From contig JACTUA010000004.1 of assembly GCA_015660865.1 (NCBI GenBank), positions 84,111 to 148,110 on the forward strand: 64,000 bases of DNA. Direction: 5' to 3'. The notes under the pieces were generated by a model. That model ran no database searches and had not been told where the DNA came from. It saw only the letters and a list, made by a program, of their open reading frames with translations. Both the position numbers and the translations under genes were made by a program. Positions 8,739-18,270 of this stretch are shown here, in pieces; position 1 is the stretch's first letter, and each line of letters begins with the position of its first letter. Source of the DNA: Methanomicrobiales archaeon. Its GTDB lineage: Archaea > Halobacteriota > Methanomicrobia > Methanomicrobiales > JACTUA01.

Positions 8739-8769
8739 CTCCCATCCCATCACCCCTCTGAGGAGTATC

Positions 8770-9411
8770 ATGAGGCGCGAACTCGAAGAGGAGATTGAGA
8801 AGCTCTCGTCCCTTGCAAGGGAGAAGGACGCAAAGACCACCGTTATCTCAGCCGGATCCCTCGTGATAGCCGACTGGGTGAGATACAAGTGCCGCTACGG
8901 GTGCAAGGGCTATGGAAAGCACCTTTCCTGCCCCCCGTACGCCCCGAGCCCCGAGGAGACCCGGCGCATGGTCTCCGGCTACTCGACCGGGATCCTCGTA
9001 CGGTTCGACGGGGTCCCGGGCCACAAGAAACTGAAGCCCGAGGAGATCCCCGAGGACTTCCACCCCTTCTACAAGGATCTCATCCTCTGGGGGCACACCA
9101 CGATCCACATGCTCGAGAAGACGGCCTTCTACGACGGCTTCTACAAGGCGTTTGGCTTCGGCCCGTACCCCTGCATCTTCTGCGAGCACTGCGTGGCCGA
9201 GGAGCAGCCGGGGATCGTAGACGAGTCCATCCGTCGCCTCTGCCGGCACATGGACATGGTCCGCCCGAGCATGGAGGCAGCAGGGATGGATGTCTTTGCA
9301 ACGGCGAAGAACGCAGGTTGGGAACTCTCCACCATCCCGTGCAAGGACCTGGAGTACGGGAAGATCGTCCACGGCGATATCGTCTCCATCGGCCTCGTGC
9401 TCCTCGAGTGA
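8770..9411 (+). CDS. DUF2284 cysteine-rich metal-binding protein
   Basis: 213 residues. The family pattern is clear: VRYKCRYGCKGYGKHLSCPPYAPSPEET near residue 40, then CIFCEHC around 137 and further cysteines near the C-terminus, consistent with one or more Fe-S clusters or zinc sites. DUF2284 proteins are common in methanogens and clostridia and have no settled function. It has its own promoter and is followed by an unrelated repair operon. Confidence 0.85.
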   Translation: MRRELEEEIEKLSSLAREKDAKTTVISAGSLVIADWVRYKCRYGCKGYGKHLSCPPYAPSPEETRRMVSGYSTGILVRFDGVPGHKKLKPEEIPEDFHPFYKDLILWGHTTIHMLEKTAFYDGFYKAFGFGPYPCIFCEHCVAEEQPGIVDESIRRLCRHMDMVRPSMEAAGMDVFATAKNAGWELSTIPCKDLEYGKIVHGDIVSIGLVLLE

Positions 9412-9477
9412 CGGCAGGGTTATACTTTCACCCCGCGCCGTAAAACGCTAAAAACACCCCATCCCAATCCCTCCCTG

Positions 9478-10557
9478 ATGCTCCAGACCCTCGATCGAGC
9501 CTCAGAGCGATGGCGGGAGGCCGTCGATGCCATTCCGGGATACGAGGTGGTGGAGGACGGGAAGATCTTCCGCACCTCGTTCCTCGATACCTTTGTCTTT
9601 TCATCGGAGCACAGCAGGGCCCTGGACCTCCTCAGGAGCATGATGGCTCTTCACGAGGGAATGCAGGTCCACCAGGTCCTTCACGGGAAGGAGGTAGAGA
9701 CGGGCTTCGGCCCGGCGTACTGTATCGAGGAACGGACGCAGGTCCCGGATCTCCGGCTGGACAGAGACGGGGTCCGGGGGCGTCTTCTCGAAGAGTTCAG
9801 GCTCCTTTCGGGGGTCGGGTCGGTGACCGAGAAGCGGCTCAGAGGGCGGGGGTATCGTTCCATTCTCGATCTCAGGGATCACCGCCGGTTCGGGCAGGGC
9901 GCCCGAGAGTTCCTCGAACTCCTGGATCGCGATGAGACCGGTCCCCTCGCGGGATGGATCTCCCGACGGTATCCCCGTTCCCATCCCATGGCCCTCGGCC
10001 CCTGCGGCCTCCACCGGCGGGACGAGCTCGTCTTCCTCGATATCGAGACCCTGGGCATCTTCTCCCGGCCCATCATCCTCATCGGCATCGGGAGGCTCGC
10101 TGGATCAACCCTTGCAACGAGCCAGTACCTCGTACGGGAGATCTCTGAGGAGCCTGCAGCCCTGAACGCCGCCCTGGAGGATCTCACCGGTGACGGGGCG
10201 GCCTACATCTCGTTCAACGGGAAGAGCTTCGATATCCCCTTCATCGGCGAGCGGGCCGCCTACTACGGCATGCCTGTCCGCCTGGACCGGCCCCACTTCG
10301 ACCTCCTCCACTTCTCCCGGCGCCGCTGGGGCAGGGCTCTTCCGGACTGCCGGCTCTCGACCCTCGAGCGGCATGTCTTCGGCATCGCCCGTGAGGTGGA
10401 CATACCCGGGAGCCTGGTGCCGGAGTTCTACGAGGCCTTTCTCCGCACCGGGAACTGCGGCCCCCTGGTCCCTATCGTCGATCACAACCGCCAGGACCTG
10501 GTCTCCCTGGGTTTCCTGCTCTCAACCCTCCTGGAGGAACTCCGTGCCCATCCCTGA
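9478..10557 (+). CDS. RNase H-like DEDD exonuclease, MrfB (YprB)-like
   Basis: 359 residues. The N-terminal third is a helical domain including a helix-hairpin-helix-like segment (SGVGSVTEKRLRGRGY). The rest is a DnaQ/RNase_H_2 nuclease with DxE in FLDIETLG, the second Asp in NGKSFDIPF, and Asp in DHNRQDLVSLG. It is followed with a 14-bp overlap by a DUF1998 helicase. In Bacillus subtilis the equivalent pair (MrfB exonuclease, MrfA helicase) repairs mitomycin-type DNA damage, so an archaeal DNA-repair role is inferred. Confidence 0.85.
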   Translation: MLQTLDRASERWREAVDAIPGYEVVEDGKIFRTSFLDTFVFSSEHSRALDLLRSMMALHEGMQVHQVLHGKEVETGFGPAYCIEERTQVPDLRLDRDGVRGRLLEEFRLLSGVGSVTEKRLRGRGYRSILDLRDHRRFGQGAREFLELLDRDETGPLAGWISRRYPRSHPMALGPCGLHRRDELVFLDIETLGIFSRPIILIGIGRLAGSTLATSQYLVREISEEPAALNAALEDLTGDGAAYISFNGKSFDIPFIGERAAYYGMPVRLDRPHFDLLHFSRRRWGRALPDCRLSTLERHVFGIAREVDIPGSLVPEFYEAFLRTGNCGPLVPIVDHNRQDLVSLGFLLSTLLEELRAHP

Positions 10558-12829
10558 CCTGATCGCTTCCCTGGGAAAAGATCCCAAACAATCCTTACGG
10601 GTAGCCCATGTCCGGGTCATCCAGGCACAGGAGGCCAGCTACGGGATCCCCGGCCGTCCCCTTCCCGCACCCCTGGACAGGTATCTCACAGGGAAAGGGA
10701 TCCGCCTCTACACCCACCAGGTCGAGGCCCTTGAGGCCCTCCGTTCCGGCGAGAACCTCATCATCACCACCCCGACTGCCTCGGGGAAGACCCTTGCCTT
10801 CAACCTGCCCATCTTCGAGGCCCTCCACGACAGGCCCATGGCCACGGCCCTCTACCTCTATCCCACCAAAGCGCTTGCAAACGACCAGCTGAAGGCGATC
10901 CGCGACCTCGAGGAGGGGACCGGCATCGCCGCACAGGGCGCCATCTATGATGGCGACACGCCATCCTCCCGCCGCCCCCTCATCAGGGAGCGGTCCCGGG
11001 TCATCCTCTCCAACCCCTACGAGCTCCATCAGGTCCTCCCCTGGCACCACCGGTGGGAGCGGTTCTTCAGGAATCTGAACTATGTGATCATTGACGAAGC
11101 CCACCGGTACAGGGGAGTCTTTGGATCCCACATGGCCTACCTGATCCGGAGGCTCAGGCGGATAGCACGGCACTACGGGGCAGAACCCCAGTTCATCCTC
11201 TCTACAGCAACCATCGCGAATCCCCTGGAGTTCGGGAGGAACCTGACCGGCCATGACTACCATCATGTCAGCCAGGATGGGTCCCCCCGGGGAAGCAAGC
11301 ACTTCGTCCTCTACAACCCTTTCTACAACGGGGTAAACGGGAGGTCCGTCCACCGCGAGACCGAGGATCTCCTCCTCGCGTGCCTCACCCACGGCCTCCA
11401 GACCCTCTGCTTCACCGTCTCGCGGCGGATGGCAGAACTGATAGCCCTCTGGGCGCACGAGGACCTGGCCCGGAAGGGGCGGGACCCGGCCCAAGTCACC
11501 GCGTACCGGGCAGGGTACCTCCCCGAGGAGCGGCGCGCGATCGAGGACCGCCTGAAGTCCGGCCTCATCAAAGGCCTCACCTCCACGAACGCCCTGGAGG
11601 TGGGGATCGATATCGGGGGGCTGGACGCGGTTCTTATCTCGGGCTTCCCGGGGACCATCATCTCCACCTGGCAGCAGGCAGGCCGGGCAGGCCGGCGGGG
11701 AAAGGACTCGGCCGCCTTCCTCGTCGCCTTCCAGGACCTCCTGGACCAGTACTTCATGCGCCATCCAGAGACCTTCTTCGGGAGCCCCCACGAGCATGCC
11801 ATCGTGGACCTCGCGAACCCCTACATCGTCTCCGGCCACCTTCTCTGTGCAGCCTCGGAGCTTCCCGTGCAGCCGGAGAGGGACAGGCCTCTCTGGCCAG
11901 GGGAGCTGGAGGCCCCCATCCGCTCCCTCTCGGACGCCCACCTCCTCCGCACGACCCCGCACGGGGTGGTCTACTGCGGCAGGGGGCGGGCGGCAGAGGC
12001 GGTGAAGCTCGACTCCATCTCCTCCGAGACCTTCCGGATGACCTGCAACGGCACCCTCCTCGAGACCATGGACCGTGCCCAGGCCTTCCGGGAGGCCCAT
12101 GAGGGCGCGGTCGTCCTCCACCGGGGGGAGACCTACCTCGTGAAGGAGATGGACCTCGACACGAGGAGGATCCGGGTAGAGCGGGCGGACGTGGATTACT
12201 ACACCGATGCCCTGAAGGCCGTTGACCTCAGGGTCGTGCGGGAGATATCCCGGCGGGAAGGGAACGGGTTCACCCTCTCCCTGGGAGACGTGGAGGTGAC
12301 CGAGCAGTTCACGGGTTACCGTATCATGAAGTACGACTCCCTCATCGGCTTCGAGCCCCTCAACCTCCCGCCTCTGAAGTTCGGGACCCGGGCTTTCTGG
12401 TTCACCCTCTCGCCTGATCTTGCATATGCCATTACTGCAGCGGGCTTCGATCTCGCAGGCACCCTCCATGGCGCCGAGCATGCCATTATCGGTGTTGCCC
12501 CCTTCCACGTCCTCTGCGACAGGCGGGACCTCGGCGGGGTCTCTACCCCGAGCCACCCCGACACCGAAGGGCCAGCCATCTTCGTGTACGACGGGTACGA
12601 GGGAGGCATCGGCCTTGCAGAGAAGGCCTTCGAGCTGATGGACCGGATCGCCTCCATGGCCCACGAGGCGGTTCATGATTGCCGGTGCGAGGCCGGGTGC
12701 CCGGCCTGCATCTACTCCCCCAAGTGCGGGAACGACAACACGCCCCTCGATAAGGGGGGGACGGTTTACCTGCTCGCTGCCCTCGCCCAATCAGGTGGTG
12801 TCGGCGTGTCAAATATGAAGGAAAAGTGA
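10544..12829 (+). CDS. DEAD/DEAH-box superfamily 2 helicase with DUF1998 zinc domain, MrfA (YprA)-like
   Basis: 761 residues from GTG 10544, chosen because a GGAGG stretch sits about 7 bp upstream (10534-10537) and the frame further upstream only shadows the exonuclease gene. Helicase motifs are in order: TPTASGKT (I), YPTKALANDQ (Ia), IIDEAH (II), STATI (III), VGIDIGGLDAV (V), QQAGRAGRRG (VI). The C-terminal DUF1998 ends with a four-cysteine cluster in CRCEAGCPACIYSPKC. It probably unwinds or translocates damaged DNA for the overlapping upstream exonuclease. The stop overlaps the next start. Confidence 0.92.
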   Translation: MPIPDLIASLGKDPKQSLRVAHVRVIQAQEASYGIPGRPLPAPLDRYLTGKGIRLYTHQVEALEALRSGENLIITTPTASGKTLAFNLPIFEALHDRPMATALYLYPTKALANDQLKAIRDLEEGTGIAAQGAIYDGDTPSSRRPLIRERSRVILSNPYELHQVLPWHHRWERFFRNLNYVIIDEAHRYRGVFGSHMAYLIRRLRRIARHYGAEPQFILSTATIANPLEFGRNLTGHDYHHVSQDGSPRGSKHFVLYNPFYNGVNGRSVHRETEDLLLACLTHGLQTLCFTVSRRMAELIALWAHEDLARKGRDPAQVTAYRAGYLPEERRAIEDRLKSGLIKGLTSTNALEVGIDIGGLDAVLISGFPGTIISTWQQAGRAGRRGKDSAAFLVAFQDLLDQYFMRHPETFFGSPHEHAIVDLANPYIVSGHLLCAASELPVQPERDRPLWPGELEAPIRSLSDAHLLRTTPHGVVYCGRGRAAEAVKLDSISSETFRMTCNGTLLETMDRAQAFREAHEGAVVLHRGETYLVKEMDLDTRRIRVERADVDYYTDALKAVDLRVVREISRREGNGFTLSLGDVEVTEQFTGYRIMKYDSLIGFEPLNLPPLKFGTRAFWFTLSPDLAYAITAAGFDLAGTLHGAEHAIIGVAPFHVLCDRRDLGGVSTPSHPDTEGPAIFVYDGYEGGIGLAEKAFELMDRIASMAHEAVHDCRCEAGCPACIYSPKCGNDNTPLDKGGTVYLLAALAQSGGVGVSNMKEK

Positions 12830-13371
12830 TGGATCGGATAATGCCGAAGAACCTTCTCATCACCGGTCCGCCAGGGTGCGGGAAGACCACTCTGGTCCGG
12901 AGGATCACCCAGGAACTCGGGGATCTTCTCATGACAGGCTTTTACACCGAGGAGATCCGTGAGGGAAGAGATCGGTTCGGTTTTACTCTTGTCGGCATGG
13001 ACGGGAGGAGGGGGGTTCTCTCTCACGTGAAGATCGGGGGACCTTATCGGGTCGGGAGGTACGGAGTTGACATCCCTGGCTTCGATTCCTTTCTCAATGG
13101 CCTTGAACTCAGGAACCCGGGCTTGCGCCTTGTCGTCATCGACGAGATAGGGAAGATGGAGTGCCTCTCGGGCCGGTTCCGATACATCATCAGGGAATCT
13201 CTCGATTCACCCGTACCTTTCCTTGCCACCATCGCGATGCGGGGGACGCCCCCCATCGAGGGGATCAAAGCAAGGCCCGATGTGAAGCTCATCATCATGA
13301 GCCGTGAGAACCGGGATGAGAAATTCCAAGAAGTACTGGGGGAGGTACGCCGGCTCACGAGAGATGCATGA
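12829..13371 (+). CDS. THEP1-family nucleoside-triphosphatase
   Basis: About 180 residues: Walker A GPPGCGKTTL near the N-terminus, Walker B LVVIDEIGKME near 103-113, the compact P-loop NTPase (THEP1, COG1618) architecture. These enzymes hydrolyse NTPs slowly; the biological substrate is not known. Start options are GTG 12826, ATG 12829 (overlapping the helicase stop as TGATG) and ATG 12841; 12829 is chosen for coupling. As third gene of an overlapping operon it may assist the helicase-exonuclease pair, but this is inference from position only. Confidence 0.85.
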   Translation: MDRIMPKNLLITGPPGCGKTTLVRRITQELGDLLMTGFYTEEIREGRDRFGFTLVGMDGRRGVLSHVKIGGPYRVGRYGVDIPGFDSFLNGLELRNPGLRLVVIDEIGKMECLSGRFRYIIRESLDSPVPFLATIAMRGTPPIEGIKARPDVKLIIMSRENRDEKFQEVLGEVRRLTRDA

Positions 13372-13394
13372 AGGGGGCATTCTGCGGCCTCAGG

Positions 13395-14189
13395 TCAACC
13401 CTCAAGTGCTCCACGCATGCCCGTGACGAACCCATGGATCTCCCGAGCCATATGGCCGGGGTCCCGGGCATGCTCCTCCACGAGTCTTACGAGGGCGGAT
13501 CCCACGATGATCCCATCTGCCCCTGCATCACGGAGGGCCGTGGCATGCTCCGGGCGTGAGATCCCGAACCCAACCGCGAGGGGGAGGCGGGTGCGGGGGC
13601 GAACCCGACGGATAAGGGTGCCCGCTTCATCGGAGAGCCTCTCACGGGCGCCGGTGACCCCGAGAAGGGAGGCGAGGTAGAGGAACCCGCTCGTGGATTG
13701 AAGAACCTGTTCAAGCCTCTGGTCGCTTGTCGACGGGGCTGCAAGGAAGATCTGGTCCAGCCTGGTGACCCGTGCGGCCCGGACCGCACGTTCGCCTTCC
13801 TCGGGGGGCATGTCAACGATGAGCATGCCGTCAGCCCCGGCGGCCACGGCCTCACGGTAGAACCGTTCCACCCCCCGCCGGTGAACGGTGTTGCAGTAGA
13901 CCATGAGGAGGATAGGAATCTCCGAGAATCTCCGGACATCCCGGATGGAATCGAAGAACCCGTCCACGGTCATGCCTCCCGCAAGGGCGCGGGTGTGGGC
14001 CCGCTGGATGGTAGGACCGTCGGCGACCGGGTCAGAGAACGGCATCCCGATCTCCAGGATATCGGCCCCTCCTTCAATAACCGCCTGCGCAGCGGCGAGA
14101 AACCCTGCCCGGTCGGGATCGCCGGCAACCAGGTAGGCGATGAAGGCCGGACGATCCAGTGTCTGGAAGACCTCCCCGATCCGGGTCAT
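13395..14189 (-). CDS. trpA: Tryptophan synthase alpha subunit
   Basis: 264 residues of TIM barrel; catalytic Glu in ADILEIGMPFSDP, catalytic Asp region LIVDMPPEE, phosphate-binding GISRPEH and GADGIIVGSA. It cleaves indole-3-glycerol phosphate to indole and channels it to TrpB. Last gene of the trpEGDCFBA operon; its ATG shares a base with the stop of trpB. Convergent with the THEP1 gene. Confidence 0.97.
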   Translation of the reverse strand: MTRIGEVFQTLDRPAFIAYLVAGDPDRAGFLAAAQAVIEGGADILEIGMPFSDPVADGPTIQRAHTRALAGGMTVDGFFDSIRDVRRFSEIPILLMVYCNTVHRRGVERFYREAVAAGADGMLIVDMPPEEGERAVRAARVTRLDQIFLAAPSTSDQRLEQVLQSTSGFLYLASLLGVTGARERLSDEAGTLIRRVRPRTRLPLAVGFGISRPEHATALRDAGADGIIVGSALVRLVEEHARDPGHMAREIHGFVTGMRGALEG

Positions 14190-15358
14190 CAGATCCCTCC
14201 CCGCAGCCGTGCCACCTCGGCAAGGTCCTTGTCCCCCCGGCCCGAGAGGTTCACGACGACGATATCATCCCTGCCAAACTCCCCGGCCATCTTCGCCAGC
14301 CGGGCGATGGCATGGGCCGACTCGAGAGCCGGGATGATCCCCTCTTTCCGTGAGAGGAGGGCGAAAGCCTCGAGCGCCTCCCGGTCGGTCACCGAGGTGT
14401 ACTCGACCCTTCCCGTATCCTTGAGCATCGAGTGCTCCGGCCCCACGGCCGGGTAGTCCAGCCCGGCTGCGACGCTGTGCGTCGAGAGGACCTGGCCATC
14501 CGGGTCCTGGAGAAGGTAGGAGAGCGCCCCATGGAGGATCCCCGGGGATCCGGCGCAGAGGGATGCCCCGTGATGGCCGCTCTCGATCCCTTCGCCCCCG
14601 GCCTCCACCCCGATGAGTCTCACGCTGTCCTGCAGGAATGGGTGGAAAATCCCGATTGCGTTTGATCCCCCGCCGACACAGGCAAGGATTGCATCCGGGA
14701 GCCTCCCCTCTCTCTCAAGGATCTGGGCCCGTGTCTCCTTCCCAATCACCGACTGGAAGGTCCGGACCATGAGGGGGAAGGGGTGGGGTCCTACGACGGA
14801 GCCGAGGAGGTAATGGGTCTCCCCGACGGAGGCGGCCCAGTCCCGGAGGGCCTCGTTCACGGCATCCTTGAGGGTCCTCGTCCCTGATGAGACCGGGATG
14901 ACCTTCGCCCCCATGAGCTCCATCCGGAAGACGTTCGGGCGCTGCCGCTCAATGTCAACTTCCCCCATGTAGACCTCCACAGGGAGGCCGAGGACAGCCC
15001 CGGCAATAGCGGTTGCGACCCCGTGCTGGCCGGCCCCGGTCTCGGCGATGAGCCGCTTCTTCCCCATGAACTTCGCAAGAAGAGCCTGCCCCAGCGTGTT
15101 GTTCAGCTTGTGGGCGCCGCCGTGGAGGAGGTCCTCCCTCTTCAGGTACACACGGCACCCCAGGTCCTGTGACAGGTTCCTGCAGAAGGTGAGCGGAGTA
15201 GGCCTCCCTGCAAACTCAGCGAGGTAAGATTCCAGTGAGGAGAGGAAAGCCGGGTCGTTCCCGAACCCCTGGAAAGCCTCCTCCAGCTCGCCGAGAGCCC
15301 CCATCAGGGCCTCGGAGACGAACTGCCCGCCAAACCCTCCGAACCGCCCCTTCTTCAC
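14189..15358 (-). CDS. trpB: Tryptophan synthase beta subunit
   Basis: 389 residues, standard TrpB1 type that partners TrpA. The PLP lysine is in [12 protein letters not shown] and the phosphate-binding loop is GGGSNAIG. It condenses indole with serine. The ATG overlaps the trpF stop by four bases. Confidence 0.98.
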   Translation of the reverse strand: MKKGRFGGFGGQFVSEALMGALGELEEAFQGFGNDPAFLSSLESYLAEFAGRPTPLTFCRNLSQDLGCRVYLKREDLLHGGAHKLNNTLGQALLAKFMGKKRLIAETGAGQHGVATAIAGAVLGLPVEVYMGEVDIERQRPNVFRMELMGAKVIPVSSGTRTLKDAVNEALRDWAASVGETHYLLGSVVGPHPFPLMVRTFQSVIGKETRAQILEREGRLPDAILACVGGGSNAIGIFHPFLQDSVRLIGVEAGGEGIESGHHGASLCAGSPGILHGALSYLLQDPDGQVLSTHSVAAGLDYPAVGPEHSMLKDTGRVEYTSVTDREALEAFALLSRKEGIIPALESAHAIARLAKMAGEFGRDDIVVVNLSGRGDKDLAEVARLRGGI

Positions 15359-15933
15359 GGGAGAACCTCCCGGGCAGCCCGGATGAATTCAGTGACCCTG
15401 GACGGATCCTTGATCCCGGGCCGGATCTCCACGCCGGATGCGACGTCCACCGCGTAGGGGAGGACGGCCTGGATCGCGCCCTCCACATTCTCCGGGTTGA
15501 GGCCCCCCGCGAGGACGACAGGCACCCGGGAGCGCTGCACCACATCACGGGCAAAGCCCGGGTCATAAGGTCTCCCGGTCCCCCCGGACCCGTCGACAAC
15601 GAGTGCGTCGGCTTCCTCGGGAAGAGGGTCGCCGGGCGCTACCACGCGGAGAACCCTGACCGGCGGCCTCTTGGGGAAATTGAAGGGGTGAGAGATCTGG
15701 ATCGCGGCCGGTCGCAGAGCGATAATCCTGTTGAGATCCCTTCTCGACCTCGTGTGGGTCACTGCCACGGTTGTGGTGAAAGGCCCTACGGAACCAAAGA
15801 TCTCCTGCGCTCTCCCGGGGTTCACGCACCGCGGCGAGTCCGAGAAGAGGATCACCCCGATGGCATCTGCTCCTTCTCTCTCGGCGTGCAGCGCATCCTC
15901 GACCCTGGTGATCCCGCAGATCTTCACGCGCAT
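15355..15933 (-). CDS. trpF: Phosphoribosylanthranilate isomerase
   Basis: 192 residues starting [10 protein letters not shown], the family signature with catalytic Cys; catalytic Asp in [14 protein letters not shown], and GGLNPENV and DVASGVE at the phosphate site. Overlaps trpC upstream by 10 bp and trpB downstream by 4 bp. Confidence 0.97.
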   Translation of the reverse strand: MRVKICGITRVEDALHAEREGADAIGVILFSDSPRCVNPGRAQEIFGSVGPFTTTVAVTHTRSRRDLNRIIALRPAAIQISHPFNFPKRPPVRVLRVVAPGDPLPEEADALVVDGSGGTGRPYDPGFARDVVQRSRVPVVLAGGLNPENVEGAIQAVLPYAVDVASGVEIRPGIKDPSRVTEFIRAAREVLP

Positions 15934-16685
15934 ACGAACTCCTCCAGCTTCTTCCTCGGGTCCCTTGAAGCCATGACCGACGAGCCGATGAGGTAGGCAT
16001 CGCAGGCCGGCCTCAGGGTGCGGATATCCTCCGGTGTCCGGATCCCGCTCTCAGAGACGACCGTTCTTCCGGCTTCCCGTATTCTTGGTCCGAGCGCGAG
16101 GGTGGTGCCGAGATCGATCTCCATAGTCCGGAGATCGCGGTTGTTCACACCGATGAGGCTCGCACCCGTCAGGAGGGCAATCTCAGCTTCTTTCGTGGTG
16201 TGTACCTCCACCAGGGGTTCGACGCTGAGGGCAAGCGCCTTCTCCACGAAATCGGGGAGCCGGTCCCCGAGGAGGTATGCGATGAGGAGGACAGCATCCG
16301 CACCGAGAGACCGCGTCTCCTCCAGCTGAAGGGGATCGATGATGAAGTCCTTCCGAAGCACCGGTACCTCTACCGCCCGGCGAACACGGGCCAGGTCATC
16401 CGGCGACCCCCCGAAGAAACGGGGCTCGGTCAGGACCGAGAGCGCGCAGCACCCGCCCGCGACGAGATCCCGTGCAAGCCCTTCGGGAGGTGCCCGGGCC
16501 CGGATGCTCCCCCGTGATGGCGAGGAGAATTTCACCTCGGCGATGATGGCATTCCCTGCCGCGGCTTCGCCGATAGCCCCTGCCAGGCTCCTGGGGTGGT
16601 GAACAGGAAGGGGGAGAGGACAGCTTTTCAGGGCGCGAACCCGTTCCCAGGTGGTCTCCAGGATCTCATCCAGGATCATGCTCAT
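15924..16685 (-). CDS. trpC: Indole-3-glycerol phosphate synthase
   Basis: 253 residues. Motifs: AEVKFSSPSRG (substrate Lys and Ser), VLRKDFIID (catalytic Lys), IGVNNRDL and VSESGI. It closes the indole ring from CdRP. A second in-frame ATG lies two codons in. Its start overlaps the trpD stop by four bases. Confidence 0.97.
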   Translation of the reverse strand: MSMILDEILETTWERVRALKSCPLPLPVHHPRSLAGAIGEAAAGNAIIAEVKFSSPSRGSIRARAPPEGLARDLVAGGCCALSVLTEPRFFGGSPDDLARVRRAVEVPVLRKDFIIDPLQLEETRSLGADAVLLIAYLLGDRLPDFVEKALALSVEPLVEVHTTKEAEIALLTGASLIGVNNRDLRTMEIDLGTTLALGPRIREAGRTVVSESGIRTPEDIRTLRPACDAYLIGSSVMASRDPRKKLEEFVCA

Positions 16686-17698
16686 TTCAGCCCCGTCGCT
16701 TCGATGAGGGCCTCGAGCTTCTGAAGGGCCATCCCGGAATCGACAGACTCCTCTGCACAGGAGATGCCCCCGGCGATGGACCGCGCCAGCCCTCCGAGGT
16801 AGATGGCAGCGCCGGCATTCATCAGGACAGCATCCCTGGCGGCTCCGGGTTCGCCGGAGAGCACTTCTCTGAGAATTCTTGCGTTTTCCGCTGCATCCCC
16901 TCCACGCAGATCCTCGACCGAGGAGAGAGGGATCCCGAACTCCGCGGGGTGGATGGTATATTCCCTGACAGATCCACCCGCAAGCTCGGCAACCCGTGTC
17001 GGGCCGGTCGTTGTGATCTCGTCCAGGCCCTCACCGTGGACCACCATGGCCCGTTCCGCTCCCAGGAGCCGGAGGGCATCGGCCATCGTGCCGATGATCT
17101 CAGGCCGGTAAACACCAAGGAGCTGGATGCCTGCACCGGCGGGGTTCGCGAGGGGGCCGAGGAGGTTGAAGACGGTCCGGAGGCCAAGCTCCTGGCGGAT
17201 ACCCTGCACCCGCCGCATCGCGGGGTGATAGAGCGGGGCGAAGAGGAAGGCTATCCCCGTAGCCCGGAGATTGCCGGCCATCCGCTCCGGCGGGACCTCC
17301 AGGCTGACCCCGAGGGCAGAGAGGACATCGGCCGAGCCGCAACGGCTCGTGACAGACCGGTTGCCGTGCTTCACGACGGGGAGCCCCGCCCCGGCGACCA
17401 CGAATGCGGCCGCCGTGCTCACATTGAAGGTTTGTGATCCATCCCCCCCTGTCCCGCAGGTATCGATGAGGGGCCCTTTCATCCCATGAGGGAAGGGAAC
17501 GGCGAACTCCCGCATCGCGCCTGCGAACCCTGCGAGCTCCTGGGCCCTCGCCCCCTTCATGGAGAGGGCGGTGAGGATGGCCCCTATCTGGGAAGGCGTC
17601 GCTTCCCCTGCCATGATTGCCCTCATAACCGATGCCGCCTCCTCACGCGAGAGGTCCCGCGGTGAGGTGAGGATGAGGAGCGCTTCCCGGGGGTTCAT
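16682..17698 (-). CDS. trpD: Anthranilate phosphoribosyltransferase
   Basis: 338 residues from ATG 17698, which overlaps the trpG stop as ATGA; the longer open frame reaching 17818 would run back into trpG and is not protein-like. Motifs: DTCGTGGDGSQTFNVST (PRPP binding), KHGNRSVTSRCGSAD. Transfers phosphoribose to anthranilate. Confidence 0.97.
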   Translation of the reverse strand: MNPREALLILTSPRDLSREEAASVMRAIMAGEATPSQIGAILTALSMKGARAQELAGFAGAMREFAVPFPHGMKGPLIDTCGTGGDGSQTFNVSTAAAFVVAGAGLPVVKHGNRSVTSRCGSADVLSALGVSLEVPPERMAGNLRATGIAFLFAPLYHPAMRRVQGIRQELGLRTVFNLLGPLANPAGAGIQLLGVYRPEIIGTMADALRLLGAERAMVVHGEGLDEITTTGPTRVAELAGGSVREYTIHPAEFGIPLSSVEDLRGGDAAENARILREVLSGEPGAARDAVLMNAGAAIYLGGLARSIAGGISCAEESVDSGMALQKLEALIEATGLK

Positions 17699-18270
17699 GC
17701 CGCCCTCCCCGAGAGGAAGTTCCCGATGATCTTTGCACCCTCGCTGGTCAGGATGCTCTCGGGGTGGAACTGGACTCCTTCGATGGAGTATCTCAAGTGC
17801 CGGAGCCCCATGATGCATCCATCGTCAAGGCTCTCCGCGGTGATCGCGAGGTCGGAGGGCAGGGATTTCCGGTCGGCGACCAGCGAATGGTACCGGGTCG
17901 CAGTAAAGGGGTTCATGACTCCCTTGTAGATCCCCGCCCCGTCGTGGCTGATGGGAGAGGTCTTGCCGTGGACCGGTCGTTCCCCGCGGATGACCTTTCC
18001 ACCGAAGGCGGTGCAGATCGCCTGGTGGCCCAGGCAGACACCCAGCGTGGGTATCTTTCGGGAGAGGGTGGCGAGGGCCGTGAGGCAGAGCCCGGAATCC
18101 TCGGGCCTGCCCGGCCCGGGGGAGAGGATGATCCGGTCCCATGCGTCCCGTTCCAGGACTTCCCGAGGGGCATCGTTCATGATGACTTCAGGGACCGCCC
18201 CCAGCGAGCCCACGAGCTGGGAGAGGTTGAAGGTGAAGCTGTCGTAGCAGTCGATGATGAGGACCCTCAT
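17695..18270 (-). CDS. trpG: Anthranilate synthase glutamine amidotransferase component
   Basis: 191 residues from MRVLIIDCYDSFT (18270). Class I glutaminase triad is visible: Cys in LGVCLGHQAI, His and Glu in VQFHPES. Supplies ammonia to TrpE. The open frame extends upstream to 18336 but overlaps trpE and lacks family similarity; the chosen start overlaps the trpE stop by four bases. Confidence 0.97.
   Translation of the reverse strand: MRVLIIDCYDSFTFNLSQLVGSLGAVPEVIMNDAPREVLERDAWDRIILSPGPGRPEDSGLCLTALATLSRKIPTLGVCLGHQAICTAFGGKVIRGERPVHGKTSPISHDGAGIYKGVMNPFTATRYHSLVADRKSLPSDLAITAESLDDGCIMGLRHLRYSIEGVQFHPESILTSEGAKIIGNFLSGRAA

Noticed and set aside
10595-12790. 731-codon open frame on the minus strand
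   Set aside because: It is the antisense shadow of the helicase gene, whose motifs are unambiguous; the shadow protein is Gly/Asp/Val-rich with no recognisable domain.
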